From Phytophthora sp. 'mugwort' (taxonomy: Eukaryota; Oomycota; Peronosporomycetes; Peronosporales; Peronosporaceae): a DNA stretch of 64,000 bases. Within the stretch, counting starts at the first letter, position 1. Each line of letters starts with the position of its first letter. Below the pieces are notes generated by a model. That model did not search any database and had not been told where the DNA came from. It saw nothing but the letters and a program-made list of their open reading frames with translations. Shown piece by piece: positions 21,800 to 33,033 of this stretch. A program made the position numbers and the translations under genes. The stretch covers positions 1,860,001-1,924,000 of the forward strand of contig JAUCEF010000007.1 in assembly GCA_033558025.1 (NCBI GenBank), in the 5' to 3' direction.

Positions 21800-23092
21800 T
21801 TACTTAAACACCTTAGAGTCGGCGATGGGCTTGCCCTCCAGCTCGTCCTCATTGCACCAGTAGGCGGCCACGCGAGCCTTCGTCTCGTCGTTCAGCTCTG
21901 CCTTCTTCCACGTGTAGTACTCAGCGTCCGGGTTAGCCTCGACCATGTGCTCCGCTGAGTCGCCACGGAACAGCCAGCAGCCCGTGATGATGATCTCCGA
22001 GCCCTCGGCGCCGCACACGTCCATCACACCGAACGCGTACTTGCGCATGGCTTCCGAGCGTTGCAGGAATCCGCCCACGGCGTTGCACGTCATGAACATC
22101 TTGGTGTTCTCATTGTTGTAGTTGTAGTCGCAGAACCACAGCGAGTAGCCTTCCGTGTCCAAGTGCTCCCAGAACCACGTCATAGCGTCCGCCAGGTTCT
22201 TCGTGTTTGAGTACTGCACCTTCCACGCGTCAAGGTTCATGGAAGACGGCTTCTCGCGGTTCAGCACGGCCAGCGGGTGCTCCACTTTCTTGGGCTTGGG
22301 GGCCTCCTCCTTGGGGGTAGCCTTCTCCTTCTTGGGGGCGGCCTTCTTGGTGGCCTTCGTGGTCGAGTTGTCACCCTCGGCGGTCAGAGCCACGTCAATG
22401 AGCGGCACGTCGCCCACGATAGCCTGGAACTCCGGCTGGTTAACCAGGGTCGAGAACCAACGGTTCACGGCCGAGTACGGCTTGCGGAACTCCTTGTCTA
22501 GCACGAACTTGAACGGGTACACGAGGGCCGAGGCGACCACAATGTCAGCCAGCGTCACCTGCTCGCCCACCAGGTAAGTGCGCAGGTGCAGGTGGTTCTC
22601 CAGAACCTGGAGGGCCTTCTTCACGTCGGCCTTGGCCTTGGTAAGGGCAGTGGCGTTGAACTTGCCGACGCCGAGGATGGGGTGCACCCACACCTCAAGA
22701 GGAACCTCCAGCTCGTAGGCCGAGAAGTCGATCCAGGCGTCCACCTGGCCCGACTCGAAGAAGGTCTTGCCGTACAGGCCAGTGTCGGCGCGGAGACGGG
22801 CGACATAGCGGGCGATGGCGCCGCTCTCGAAGATGCAGCCCTCCTCGGTCTCAAGGATCGGGACCTTGCCCACTGGGGTCTTGCTCTTGAACTCCTTTGA
22901 CTTGATCTCCTTGGCAAAGTCGAACTCCGGCAGCTCGATGTCGATGCCGTTGTACTCGGCGGCAATGAGCACCTTAAAGACGCGGTAGTTTCCGGGGTAC
23001 GTGTAAAGCTTCTACTCGGAGGTAACAACAACAGAATATGGTGAGCTCCATAGAGGCGAGAAACAGAAGCAGCGGCGGTGTCATCGCACCAT
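21800..23092 (-). CDS. Translation elongation factor 1B gamma (GST-fold subunit)
   Basis: Exon 1 is just the start codon (23092-23090). A 78-base intron follows (donor GTGCGA, acceptor GAGTAG), then exon 2 (23011-21800). The protein of 391 residues begins MKLYTYPGNYRVFK, the usual start of eEF1B-gamma. Residues 1-80 are a GST N-domain, 90-200 a GST C-domain, 205-245 a Lys/Ala/Pro linker, and 245-391 the EF1G domain (HPLAVLNREKPSSMNLDAWK, then WFWEHLDTEGYSLWFCDYNY). It anchors the eEF1B complex, which reloads eEF1A with GTP during translation. Without the ATG-only exon the next ATG would cut the GST beta-strand 1. On the minus strand CCATTCT, an initiator-like motif, lies about 25 bases upstream of the ATG. 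Confidence 0.93.
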
Positions 23093-24068
23093 CTTGACAG
23101 TCTTGGAAGAAAGAGAATGGCGGCTGAAAGCGTTTGGGTCCCGAAAACGACTGGAGCCGCGCCAACATCGTCGGCATACTGTGATATTTGCGTTTGCACA
23201 GAAGATATTGACAAAAGGGGTGATAATCGTAGGGCTAAAATACTTTTAGTGTGTCCCACAAACCATTGCCAAGCGAAGTACTGTACATGTATCGGTATTT
23301 TGGGATGGTGCAATATGCAATTCTGCGTTAGTATTTATATGTGTATTTCTACTGAACCCACGCTAATCACAGCAGGACCTCGATCCGCCGATTACCGCCG
23401 GCTCTTCGCTGTTTTGTGGGCCTGCGATGGCAATTCCGTTAATAAAGCCAAGGCCATGCTGCTCGAGCTCGAGTTCCGCTCCAACATGGCCACCGTTGAA
23501 CCGTCCTTGAGGCGTCAGCCACGCCGCGCGAATAATTCTCTGCCAAATTTCTGCTCCCAGAATCCGGATAAGCGTCTGACTTTTTGCCAAATGATGCAAC
23601 TATATACCTAGGTACTGTGGTCAAATTTGGATCCTTTCCGGCGCATTCCATTATGTTACTAAGCTCAAATGAATACGCACTAACAGAGTAGTGTACGGCA
23701 TTAGTAGCAACACTACAGCCATTTCAAAAAATATTGTAACTAGCTGTTCCCAAAAAACGATACGACAAACTATCGAGGTATAGACTAGGTACTATCCGAG
23801 CCGGATAAAGTCCCACGATTATGGCATGTTTTCAAGTTTCCTGGGCGACCTTCGCGCGACCTTCCACAGTAACCGGCGCTGGCTTCTTGCTCGCTCAGGC
23901 ACTTGACGAAAGAGACGATCGACGCCGACGGGAAAGGCTCGAGAGCAGCGCCGTGTCCGTCGCCCTCGCTCCCGCACGCGTCTCGAGGCCCCAGCGAGGT
24001 CTACACAGATAAGCAGACAGACAACATTCAAGGTTCCAAACGCTAGCGTCATCTTGGAACTGTAGCGC
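23093..24068. other. Intergenic region, eEF1B-gamma to GPCR-PIPK
   Basis: Nearly 1 kb that must hold both divergent promoters. A stretch at about 23370-23610 is GC-richer and open in several frames, but none resembles a protein I know; it may be a degenerate mobile-element or gene relic. The rest is AT-rich with no signal. Confidence 0.35.
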
Positions 24069-27000
24069 ATGGCCAGTAGAGACAGTCAAGATAGCGGCAG
24101 TCTCCGCGTGTCCGAGCGCCAGCCAGTGTACAGCGGGCCCAACAGCTCCGACCGCAGAGCCAAGTCGCACCGCCCGCACGCACCACCACCTCCGCCTCCC
24201 TCGCATCTCCAGCAGCAACAGTACGACCCGAACGAGATGGAGTACGGCATGTCCGAGCCTGAGCGCCAATTGCCTGGTAGCGACATGCCCTACTACGTCC
24301 GCACAGACAGCGCCCCGAACGCCCAGGGATTCCCCAACGGCATGCTCGAAGCAGGGTACGTTGCGGTAGATTGGTGCTTCTATACGTTGAATGCCGTGCT
24401 TAATTATCGCTTTGTGTCGTATTGACCCCACGCAGTAATGGCTACTCGTTCATGAAAACTCCGGTTGAGCTGAAGAAGTCGCCCAGCTCTAAACAAATTC
24501 GTTCTGTAGACGAGAGCTCCGAGGACAGTTTTGACAATGGCAGCTACGTGACCGACAAAATCCAGGGCGGCCCCAATGAAGGCATCGGCTGGTTCCACGC
24601 CAAGATCAAGGTCGAGAACTCCATCCACTGGGCCAACAATTACAAGATCCAGTGCTGCATGTTCTTTATTTTCATCTGTGGTGCCGGGATGACTGTTGCC
24701 TTCGCAGACAATGACGCCGAGGCGTCAGTTGGACTCGTGTCGGGGAGTGTCATCACGCTCTTCTGTTGTTGCGCTGTCGTGTACACGTTCCTGACGCGTC
24801 CGACCTGGCGGAAACATCCGAACCCTATCATTTTCTTCCGCAGTATCTGCGATATCTGCCTTGTGGCGGTGCTGCTCATCACGGAGCTATACAAGTGCGG
24901 CAATGGCGACTGCTCGAAGACACTCACAGGAGCGTCGTGCACAGCGACGGCAGCGCTCACGCAGTTTTTCCTCTGGACCTCAGAGAGTTGGTTTTTCGTG
25001 ATGGCTATCGACATGTTGTCGTCGCTTCAGAGTCCTTTCACAGACTACAAGAGCAATGTTCGTCGCTACCACAGCTTTGTGTGGGCAACAGGTGCGCTAG
25101 TTGTTTGTGCCATGTCGCACCGATGGACGCTGATGTACTAACATGTTCAGTATTGTAACGACGTTTACATCGGCAGGTCTTCTGACGTGCATTTTACTGG
25201 TGTCTATCCCTGACTTCGCCGGTGAATCCGAATTTGGGTACTGCTGGACAGCGAGCAAGAGCAAGTTGCGCCACGACCGCGGTGATAGCTCCGGCTCAAG
25301 CGAGACGGGCAACCTTTGGAACCTTAACTTTCAGTAAGCTTACCTTGTAACCCCTGGTGGCACGATGAAGGTGGGATTGGTAACGATATGGTATCTGTTA
25401 CTTTGTGTGTGATCAGGTCGTGGCTACTCTTCTACATCTGGCTCATTTTCTTCTGGGTCTACGCTATCACGTACGTTCTCAGCGTTGGCGCACTTAGCTT
25501 TTGTGATTTGAATCTTGTTCTGACCTGGAAATATTTTGTTCGATGTTCTTGTCTACAGGGTTATCTACTGGGCGTACAGACGTCTCAACTCCGGTCTATC
25601 GGAGACATTGCGCATGCGTCTTCGCGTGCTGCACTCGGTTACGATGTAAGTTTTTTTGCTTCAGTTCTGTGAATGGACGTTTTCCTGAACTTCTGTCTGT
25701 TTCTAGCTACGTGATCGCCATTATCATCTATTGGGGAATTTCTTTTTGTATCTACGTGCCGTTTTTGGTGCAAGGTGACGATCGGTCAAGCTGGGTGGAG
25801 CAGATGATGAACTTCATGATTACGTGCAAGGGTTATTTTGACTTCGTAGTCTGGTTCCAGATGAACGATTTCCACGATACGTCGAAGAAGGGCAAAGAAA
25901 AGAAAGCAGATGTCGATGTGGATGTTGATTTGAGCCCGCAAGTGAATCTTGCTCTTCGGTGCGAGGTGTTGTACTACACTACGACAGGAATTATTCAGGC
26001 TGTGCGTGATACGCAGCATCTACCACCTGGAGCCAATCAGCAAGAGTTGTATTTGCAGCCTCAAGGCACGGAGGACAATCGCGGATCACTTGGTGTGGAC
26101 GAGTACATGATTCGAACTCGACCAAAAGCAGCACTGGGGAAGGGCACGCTATTTATTGACTACTGTCCTCACACTTTCCAGACCATTCGCGAGCACTTTG
26201 GCATTGACACGAACCAGTACATCGAGAGTCTTAGCCGGACAACCAAAGAGCGCCTTAGTGAAGGTGCCAGTGGTGCCTTTATGTTCTTCTCGCACGATCA
26301 GCAGCTGATTGTGAAGAGTATGAGCGATGAAGAGTCGGTTTTTCTCCGCTCGATTGCTGCGGAATACGCTTCTTTCTTGCTTACGAACCCGGACAGTTTG
26401 CTGACGCGGTTCTATGGATGTCACGCTATTCGACTTTACGGGAACACGTTTAACTTTGTCGTGATGGCTAACTTGTTTAGTACGGAGAAGGTGATTCATC
26501 GTCGTTACGATATAAAGGGTTCATGGGTGAACCGCAGTGCTAAGCACCCTTCCAAGGGCAAGCGGGTCACGTGCCGTCACTGTAACGCAAAGTACGTGTT
26601 CGGCTCGACTGATGCTGAGAACTGTCGGGCACGAGTTGGTCGCCATGAGCCTAATGTGATTCTCAAGGACAATGATTTAACGGCGAAGGTTCGTTTGGAC
26701 CCGAAGGTCGCCGATGAACTGTACGACCAACTGGTAAAGGACGCCAACTTCCTTTCGCGCTTGGGAATTATGGATTACTCACTTCTGCTTGGTATTCACA
26801 ACGTCGAGTACATGGTGAACCCAGATTTGGAGGAAGAACCTGTCATCCCCCCGAAGGATGCGGTCGGACCGAGACGTCGTACCATCAACAATTCCACAAT
26901 TAATCGCGGCGGCCACGAGGGATCTAACCCCGCGCCTCTTAGGGAATCCAAGCCTCGTACACACCTTCCACGTGTTGCGACGGGAACGCGTCGGGCGAAC

Positions 27001-27285
27001 ACCGTCGTGGGTCCATCCATCTACTACTTCGGTCTCATTGACATTCTTCAAACGTGGAATATGGACAAGAAGTTGGAGCGCTTCGCCAAGACCAAACTGC
27101 TCGCCAAGGACGCCGACGGCTTGTCGGCGATTCCTCCTGCCGCCTATTGCGAGCGCTTTAAACGCAAGATGGGCGAGATCCTGTCCGTGACAACCCGCGA
27201 CGAATACGCAGAGTGCTTCGTGGGCGAACGGAGAGGTAGCAACAGCGGCAATGGGGACGCAGACCCCAACCGGCGTTTTTTTTAA
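24069..27285 (+). CDS. GPCR-PIPK: seven-helix receptor fused to phosphatidylinositol-phosphate kinase
   Basis: Six exons: 24069-24355, 24436-25091, 25177-25333, 25417-25470, 25559-25645 and 25707-27285; introns of 61-88 bases; 939 residues with phase kept throughout. Residues 1-190 are a cytosolic low-complexity region with a proline run. About 195-450 hold seven hydrophobic helices (first CCMFFIFICGAGMTVAF; last YVIAIIIYWGISFCIYVPF). The PIP-kinase domain covers about 555-925, with the lysine-bearing strand QQLIVKSM, RYDIKGSW, GIMDYSLLLGIH and GLIDILQTWN. The fusion is typical of Phytophthora GK proteins and related to Dictyostelium RpkA. It would couple an external signal directly to PtdIns(4,5)P2 synthesis at a membrane; ligand unknown. 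A Ser/Arg-rich insert (about 815-855) lies inside the kinase domain. Confidence 0.93.
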
Positions 27286-27688
27286 ACCGTGAGGCCTTGG
27301 TGGGAAACGAAGGCAATGGTGACGCCCCCCACCGAGGGCCCGCCCTCACGGAACGAAGAAAGCTCCACCCCCTGCTCCGCGGGTTTTTATGTTGACGACG
27401 TGCTGCTGCAAGTCAGCGGGTGTACTTTAGATGAACAACACAAGCAGCCAAGCACTAGTCCAAGCGAACAAATGACTCACTACCAATCACCAAGCTAATC
27501 AAACCAACCGATAATGAATCGAGCAATGCAGTTTTGATGTTTTTTTTTTACTTACCAACTAATAAAGATAAATAACCGTTTTGACTCTTAGGATGTGAGT
27601 TACAGCCTTTTTGACACGCTTAACGTCCGTTTTGGCGCCAAATCTCTTGACTTCACTATGCCGTCTTAACTGAAACCTACCATCAAAA
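27286..27688. other. Intergenic region after GPCR-PIPK
   Basis: Holds the 3' end of GPCR-PIPK and the promoter of the next gene. Includes A/T runs such as the T-run near 27540. No gene or repeat recognised. Confidence 0.4.
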
Positions 27689-30482
27689 ATGGCCCAAAAA
27701 CTTCCGACGTTAACGATGGCGGCAACTCGCCACGACGGTCGCAACCGCCGCCCAGTTCGCGACGCGCTGCTCAAGTGGCAGCTGAAGCAGGATCAGAGAC
27801 GCGTCGCGGAGACGAAGCGCCGTCTGATGCGCATGGCGGCGCCGTCCCCGTCGTCGTCTCTCGGCCTCGAGAGCAGCTACGACCGTCGACCAACAGTTCG
27901 GAGGCCGCGACCCGTGCGACACCACGACGCAGAGGAAGACGCCCTTATGACGCTCATTACAGAGCGAGAAGAGCGGGAAGCAGCCACGTCCAAGCATCAT
28001 AATGAACGATTCATTAGGCCTCCCAAGCCGTCCAAACTTCAGTATCCGTCGGCATTGCTATCTTTGCGCCGTCATGAGGGACCCAAGCCACCAGTTGATA
28101 ATTCCGTCAAGGGTATCACTTTACGGCCTACAGGACAGAAACTCAATGGTGCAGGAGATTTTTACTCCCCCGTGAGACCGCTAGAGGTGGCGCTGAACAG
28201 CTCGAGCTCGGAATTCCGACAGAATTTGGCCTTCTCTCGGATAAAAGCTCCGGCGCCGAAACGGTTGGTGGGGACGACAGCAACGCCGTCACCAAGGAAT
28301 CCACAGACTTATGACCAGATGAAGACCCCGGACCGGTGGCGTACCACTGCGATGCGGTCGAATCAAGAAGAGCTCAATGAGTCAGCATTGAGACGATGGG
28401 AGGAGGAAGACGCCCGACAAGCGGACAGGTTGTTAGAGAAAGCTGCAAGGGATGGAGATCACGAAGCGCTCTGGAATGATTTATTTTACGGGACGAAATC
28501 TGCACGCGCCAAGACGAATCAGTTACCGGAACAACCTGTAGTGTACTCGACGAGCAGCTTTCCGGAGGTCTATTCGCGCAGTAGACCCTCAAATTCACGT
28601 GGCAGCTCGTGTTTTAAAGCTGAAGATGATCGGTCCAAGTCACCTCATATTGCTGACGGTGGGATGTTACCGAGTGATTTATCTGCGAAATGTATTAGCA
28701 AACACATAAGGCCGTCGTCCACTATGCAGGATAGCGAGGTTCGGTCTCGTGCTGCCGACTCGACTGCCCCCACATCAACGCAGACTATATCAGAGATGTT
28801 GGCGTCCATGGAGAAGTCAAGTGAACTTGAGCCAGTCGATGCGGATCTTGTAGCTAGGGATGATCAGAATCACGCCGGCTCGAGTGATGGAGCCGATAGA
28901 GGAGAGTTTCCGCGTAGCGAAGTGTCTGTACAAGTCGGAGCATCATCTGGCATGGAGATTCCACGATGGAGCGTACTGGTGGTGACTAGCTGCTTGGTGG
29001 TTGGGACGAGTGGGTTTTTCATGGAAGAGTTGATGACCTTGATGTTTTTTTTCTCGAGACGAACACTGGTTACACTTTCACAAGTTGAGCAAGAACGGAT
29101 GCGCGATCGAGTAAATGCTCTTCAGCAAGATCTTCAGAGCTTCCAGCTCTCGACCTCGGAGATTGGTGTCAAGTCGCAGACAGTTTTAACCGAGCTGCAG
29201 CAACACATGGATAGAATGCGGCTAAATCGCGAGAAGCATCAAGACATGCTCGCGAATGAAATGCAAGAGCTACGTCGCCATATTTTACACGTCACCCACG
29301 AACTGGTGGAGAAGGAGCGGGAGTCCATGCAGGCACAACTTGAAGAATTAATGACGATCCAAGTTGTTAAAGTAGAAAAGGTGGGTCCTCGAGACGCCAT
29401 CGCGGTTTTTGACGTTAAAAGCGATGAAAATCCGGAAGATACTGCATCTGAAGCGTCGATTCTAGTCGAGTCGAATACCGGTAGCACAATGAGCAAGCCT
29501 GTACTTGAGTCGATCTCTGATTCATCCGCGGAAGATGAAATTGACCGCAAGACCGATGACAACCAGGTCTATCACGGCCAAAAGCAGATCGTCGCTCCGA
29601 TCCAGCTAAAAGACGACTCCGCTATAGCTTTCTTGCAAGCTTCGAGTCAGCTCGATAAAAACCGAGCTCAGACTGAACAGAGTCTCGCTCAAATAAAGCA
29701 GGATGTAACTGTTTCTTCGTCACCAGAAATATTCGTGGATATCCAGGATATTAACTTCAAGTCTGTACCGCAAGTTCACGTTGAAGAGATTAAAATCGAG
29801 CACGTCCAGGAAGTCGTAGCAGTTCCAGCATCAAACCTCGAACAAGGTGGAAACAGCAAGATCCACGTTTCTGTAGCGCCTGCACCTCAAGTTAAGACCG
29901 TCGTAAAGCCTCGGAACGCGTCTGAGATGTCGTGGGAAGGAATTTTCCTGCTCGTGGGCGTCATGTTTCTCGTCGCCTGCGTCGTGCTTCGAGTTTACAA
30001 CATTAACCGTCGCAAAAGGTGGTTTGAAGAGCGTCGCAAGCGGAGAACCCAGCGAGCGTTGCGGCTAGCTCAGCAACGAGCACGGACTATGGCAGAACAT
30101 CGAGATGACAGTGATGAATGGGATGGCGACGAGACGGACGGAGATGTCGAGGAGGTATCTCTCATGACACCCGTACGCGACAGCGAGGATGACGAAGCCG
30201 GACTGGAGCAGTCTCCAGAAGCTGATACGGATATCGGTGAAAACAACAACCAGAAGGACCAAGCATCGTATTCTCCAGGCGAAACATATCACCTGACAAC
30301 GATTGATGTGAGTACAGACAGCCTTTGAGTTGGTTGCATATTGTTTAAAAGTGATTTTTTTCCCGTAGCAACGAGCTCGCACAAGAACACGGCTCAAGAG
30401 CAGCTATAGTCGAAGATCACCACTGCTGCTTCGTCCACGGAGTCCGCAGTCACGCCGGCAGCACCAGATGCCGGAGTATTAG
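27689..30482 (+). CDS. Coiled-coil protein with two hydrophobic segments, function unknown
   Basis: Exon 1 27689-30307 and a predicted short exon 2 30369-30482, split by a 61-base intron with donor GTGAGT and a T-rich tract before CGTAG; 910 residues. Without the splice the ORF ends at 30328 with 879 residues. Residues 1-420 are basic and low-complexity. A hydrophobic segment at about 428-452 (WSVLVVTSCLVVGTSGFF) is followed by a coiled coil (about 455-565, with VEQERMRDRVNALQQDLQ). A second, stronger membrane helix lies at about 748-768 (GIFLLVGVMFLVACVVL), followed at once by a dense Arg/Lys patch and an acidic tail. The layout recalls organelle or nuclear-envelope tethers, but I recognise no family. 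Predicted exon 2 adds 37 Arg/Ser-rich residues. Confidence 0.65.
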
Positions 30483-30596
30483 CTGTATACACATACAGGA
30501 TAGGCGATATCTAAGTTAGTATCACTTTATAAGAAGGGGAAACGCTACCCTGATCCAACTGTTGGGTATATGTATCCATCATCTTCTATTCCGACG

Positions 30597-31170
30597 ATGC
30601 TCGCGCGAGTAGCAAGTCGTGTACAGCGCGCAACGCCTCGCCGCACCTTCGCCTCCGCAGCAGGAGGTGCCGAGACCGAAGAGCGCGCCGAGTCGCTCTA
30701 CTTCACCACCCGTAGGGCTCTACCCCACCGGCCTATGACTCTTCTACCTCACAAGTCTTACTATAATTTTCCACTTTTTTGTCCTAATTGATGCTGCAGG
30801 CGACTACATTAAAGGGCGAGAGGTGCTGGAGGAGTTCGGCATGGTGTCGGCCGTGGCGGTGCGCTCCAAATCCGTGATTAGCGACATGTACGTGGCCTTG
30901 GCGGGACTCGTCGGGGGCGAGGCGGCGTCGTACACATCGCTAATGAACGAGACGATGGCGGAGGCGGTGCATCGCGTGCAGTACGCGGCTAGAGCACAGG
31001 GCGCCACGGCATTGATCAACGTGCGGTTCGACTCCAACACGACCATGAATCGACTGGTGTTCGGCATGCACTGCTCAGTAATCTGCTACGGTACAGCGGT
31101 GAGGTGCCGTCCTCTAAAAGACTCGACTCGGGTGATGTCACCGTTCATGATGATGGAAAAGAAGCAGTGA
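30597..31170 (+). CDS. YbjQ/UPF0145-family protein with probable mitochondrial presequence
   Basis: Two exons, 30597-30711 and 30800-31170, with an 88-base intron; 161 residues. The start MLARVASRVQRATPRR is Arg-rich and lacks acids, as in mitochondrial targeting peptides. An in-frame ATG at 30570 would add nine residues and is less likely. The body from about residue 36 follows the bacterial YbjQ family: LYFTT at the first strand, a GMVSAVAV strand, GLVGGE, a YTSLMNETMAEAVHR helix, GATALINVRFD and the closing CYGTAV. YbjQ folds as a small multimer; its role is unclear despite its annotation as heavy-metal binding. It is the last intact gene before the transposon island. Confidence 0.8.
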
Positions 31171-31689
31171 GGTAAATAGAAGGTGACATTTTTGAAAAGT
31201 TACATGTGGGTCATTCTTTGAACGGGATTTGACGGTGGAGCGAGAATTAGGCCGATCGTGTAACGGGGTTACTCGAAAGTAACACGAAGTGTAGCCATCC
31301 TACCTGTTCTCTGGAAATTTATATCCAGTTTTAGGGCGAATCGAGAACCCCCGAATCCTGTATGAACACAAAATTGGTCACCGATGTAATTACCCAATGC
31401 GCAGTCTCTTACAGTTTCCTAAACAAAGCGACGAAACAACTGATAATCTGTCACATTGCATCCAAAATATGTGAATGTTGACCCAATCGGCCTAGAATAA
31501 GATTCGTGCGACCGCACGAAAATGTTGACCCAGTCGACCTAGAGCAACATTCGTGCAACAAAACGCGAAAGCTATCCCCAGTCGGCCAAGAGGAACATTT
31601 GTAGCGACCTTGGCAGGTCTTGGATGTCGTGTACCGGTACATTCTCGTGTCGCACGTAAAAATAATCTCTCTGATATTTTGCAAGTCCC
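31171..31689. other. Start of the transposon island, with imperfect ~47-base repeats
   Basis: From about 31475 the motif ATGTTGACCCA-TCG-CCTAGA recurs at 31475 and 31522, with a weaker third copy near 31573. Each is followed by a TTCGTGC or similar word. No gene. The repeats abut the helicase relic downstream. Confidence 0.45.
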
Positions 31690-31953
31690 TATGGTACCTG
31701 TATACTCGCTAACAACCGAGAAGTGTCAAGGCCTCACCGTAGTCAAGATGATTCTCGCGCATCTCCGACATCCAACACGTCGAACCCCTCAAGGTTCATC
31801 GTTTACGTGGCTGTCAATCGAGTCACAACGTTAAAGCAGCTTTACTTGAAGGCACCTCTGACGAAGCAATTCTTAAATTACTTCATCCCAAGCGAGAACG
31901 CCTTGCGAGAAAGCAACCGCTTGCATGTTATTGAAGAAAATCAACCGTTGTAA
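31690..31953 (+). pseudogene. PIF1-like helicase C-terminal relic (Helitron or related)
   Basis: A short coding relic in two frames. The first part reads VPVYSLTTEKCQGLTV, which matches the PIF1 helicase motif in which a Thr-x-x-Lys-x-Gln-Gly-x-Thr core precedes the final strand. After a frame change near 31800 comes NRVTTLKQLYLKAPL, which fits the closing SR(V)xxxxxLYL motif. Everything upstream (Walker A and B, Rep nuclease) is missing. PIF1 helicases carried by Helitrons are common in oomycete genomes, so a Helitron origin is inferred. It cannot be active. Confidence 0.6.
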
Positions 31954-32465
31954 GCGCTAGTCTGAAATAAAAAAGAGGTCACATCCCCTGTCATAAATAT
32001 GTAGAGCTTTCCTGGCGAAGCACGGCACTAGTCAGTCACCTTGGAATAAGTGGTACTTGGTACCGCTTGGATTAACAGGATTTCAGTACGTGGCCACAGG
32101 GCCACTCGATATGCCTTTGATTAGGTTTAACTATGGTAGATAGTTAGTCATACAATTACGCTACAGGGGGCTATGCCGCAGATTGAAAACAAATAGCAGT
32201 TCCGTTGTAGCAGCAAAGAGAATATTGTCCTAGGTTTAGGAATACCGACTCTTTGAGTCTTTAGTGATACTGTACTACCTCCGCTCGGAAAATAACGCAC
32301 ATTTCAGAAAATTTTGCGCAGCGCTCCGTCCTCGTTCTTTATCCGGGTATAAAATATGCAAAGATGCTCTCTTGTTAGCAAACGACCTGAAGGTTTTGAC
32401 TGAAAAACTGCCACCACTAAGAAAATGGCGAGCTACGTCAGCTATGGCGTTCTTGCTCCGCCTGC
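31954..32465. other. Non-coding spacer between two transposon relics
   Basis: AT-rich; no ORF of note. May include the 3' part of the mariner element, which runs on the minus strand towards this side. No terminal repeat could be confirmed. Confidence 0.35.
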
Positions 32466-32940
32466 TCAATACCTCAATGCATCTAAATCGTTAGTAACAG
32501 CACATGGTTCAGTGAGATATCCTGCAGCCTTTGCCAGGCACCTAGTGTAGAGGTCTACATCACAAGTCAGTGTAGTAGGGAGCTTGTCAGCTCGAAGCAG
32601 CTTGTTCTTCTGCATGTGGCGCAGCGGAAACTTGTTGCCGCCGTCGTGCTTCATAATGTCCTGCATGACGATCTGCATTGAGTGAAAGGTCTTATTCAGC
32701 GTCGTAGATGTCGTTTCTTGAATCTCACGTTCCAGCTCGCCAATGAGCTCCTGCGTTTTGCGCGGCACCGTGGTAGACGGTAGCGACTGTATCGAGTTGA
32801 AGAAACCGCAATCTAACGCATTCAGGTCTGGGCTCTGCGCGGGCTGCGCCGTGATGTACATGCGCCAGCCGTCTACTTGCGGCCACGCTGACTCCACCGA
32901 GCCTCGACGACTGCTGCAACGCGGTCGCCCATCGAGCGGA
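32466..32940 (-). pseudogene. Plant-type mariner-like transposase, 3' fragment
   Basis: An open stretch of about 143 codons on the minus strand ends at 32466. Near its N-terminal end it reads AQSPDLNALDCGFFNSIQS. This is the last catalytic block of plant-type mariner-like (MLE) transposases, with the third acidic residue in the DLNxLD context followed by GFFxxIQS. The first two catalytic blocks, including the usual QQDN, are absent: the frame is lost near 32900 and the sequence runs into the gypsy element at about 33000. The remaining segment covers only the C-terminal quarter of a normal 400-500 residue enzyme. Inactive. Confidence 0.75.
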
Positions 32941-33033
32941 TCCCCTGACGCACTACGCTACGCAGCCCCGCTGCACCTGGTAGCACTTGTAGTCAATCCC
33001 GCACCTGAGTCTTAGGACTATTCCTCGGTGAGG

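Noticed and set aside
22621..23313. 230-codon minus-strand ORF overlapping the eEF1B-gamma start
   Set aside because: Another frame of the same strand over a conserved exon; eEF1B-gamma similarity is decisive.
23363..23611. Minus- and plus-strand ORFs of 70-80 codons in the eEF1B-gamma/GPCR-PIPK gap
   Set aside because: Open in several frames but no family match or splice partners; listed only as part of the intergenic region.
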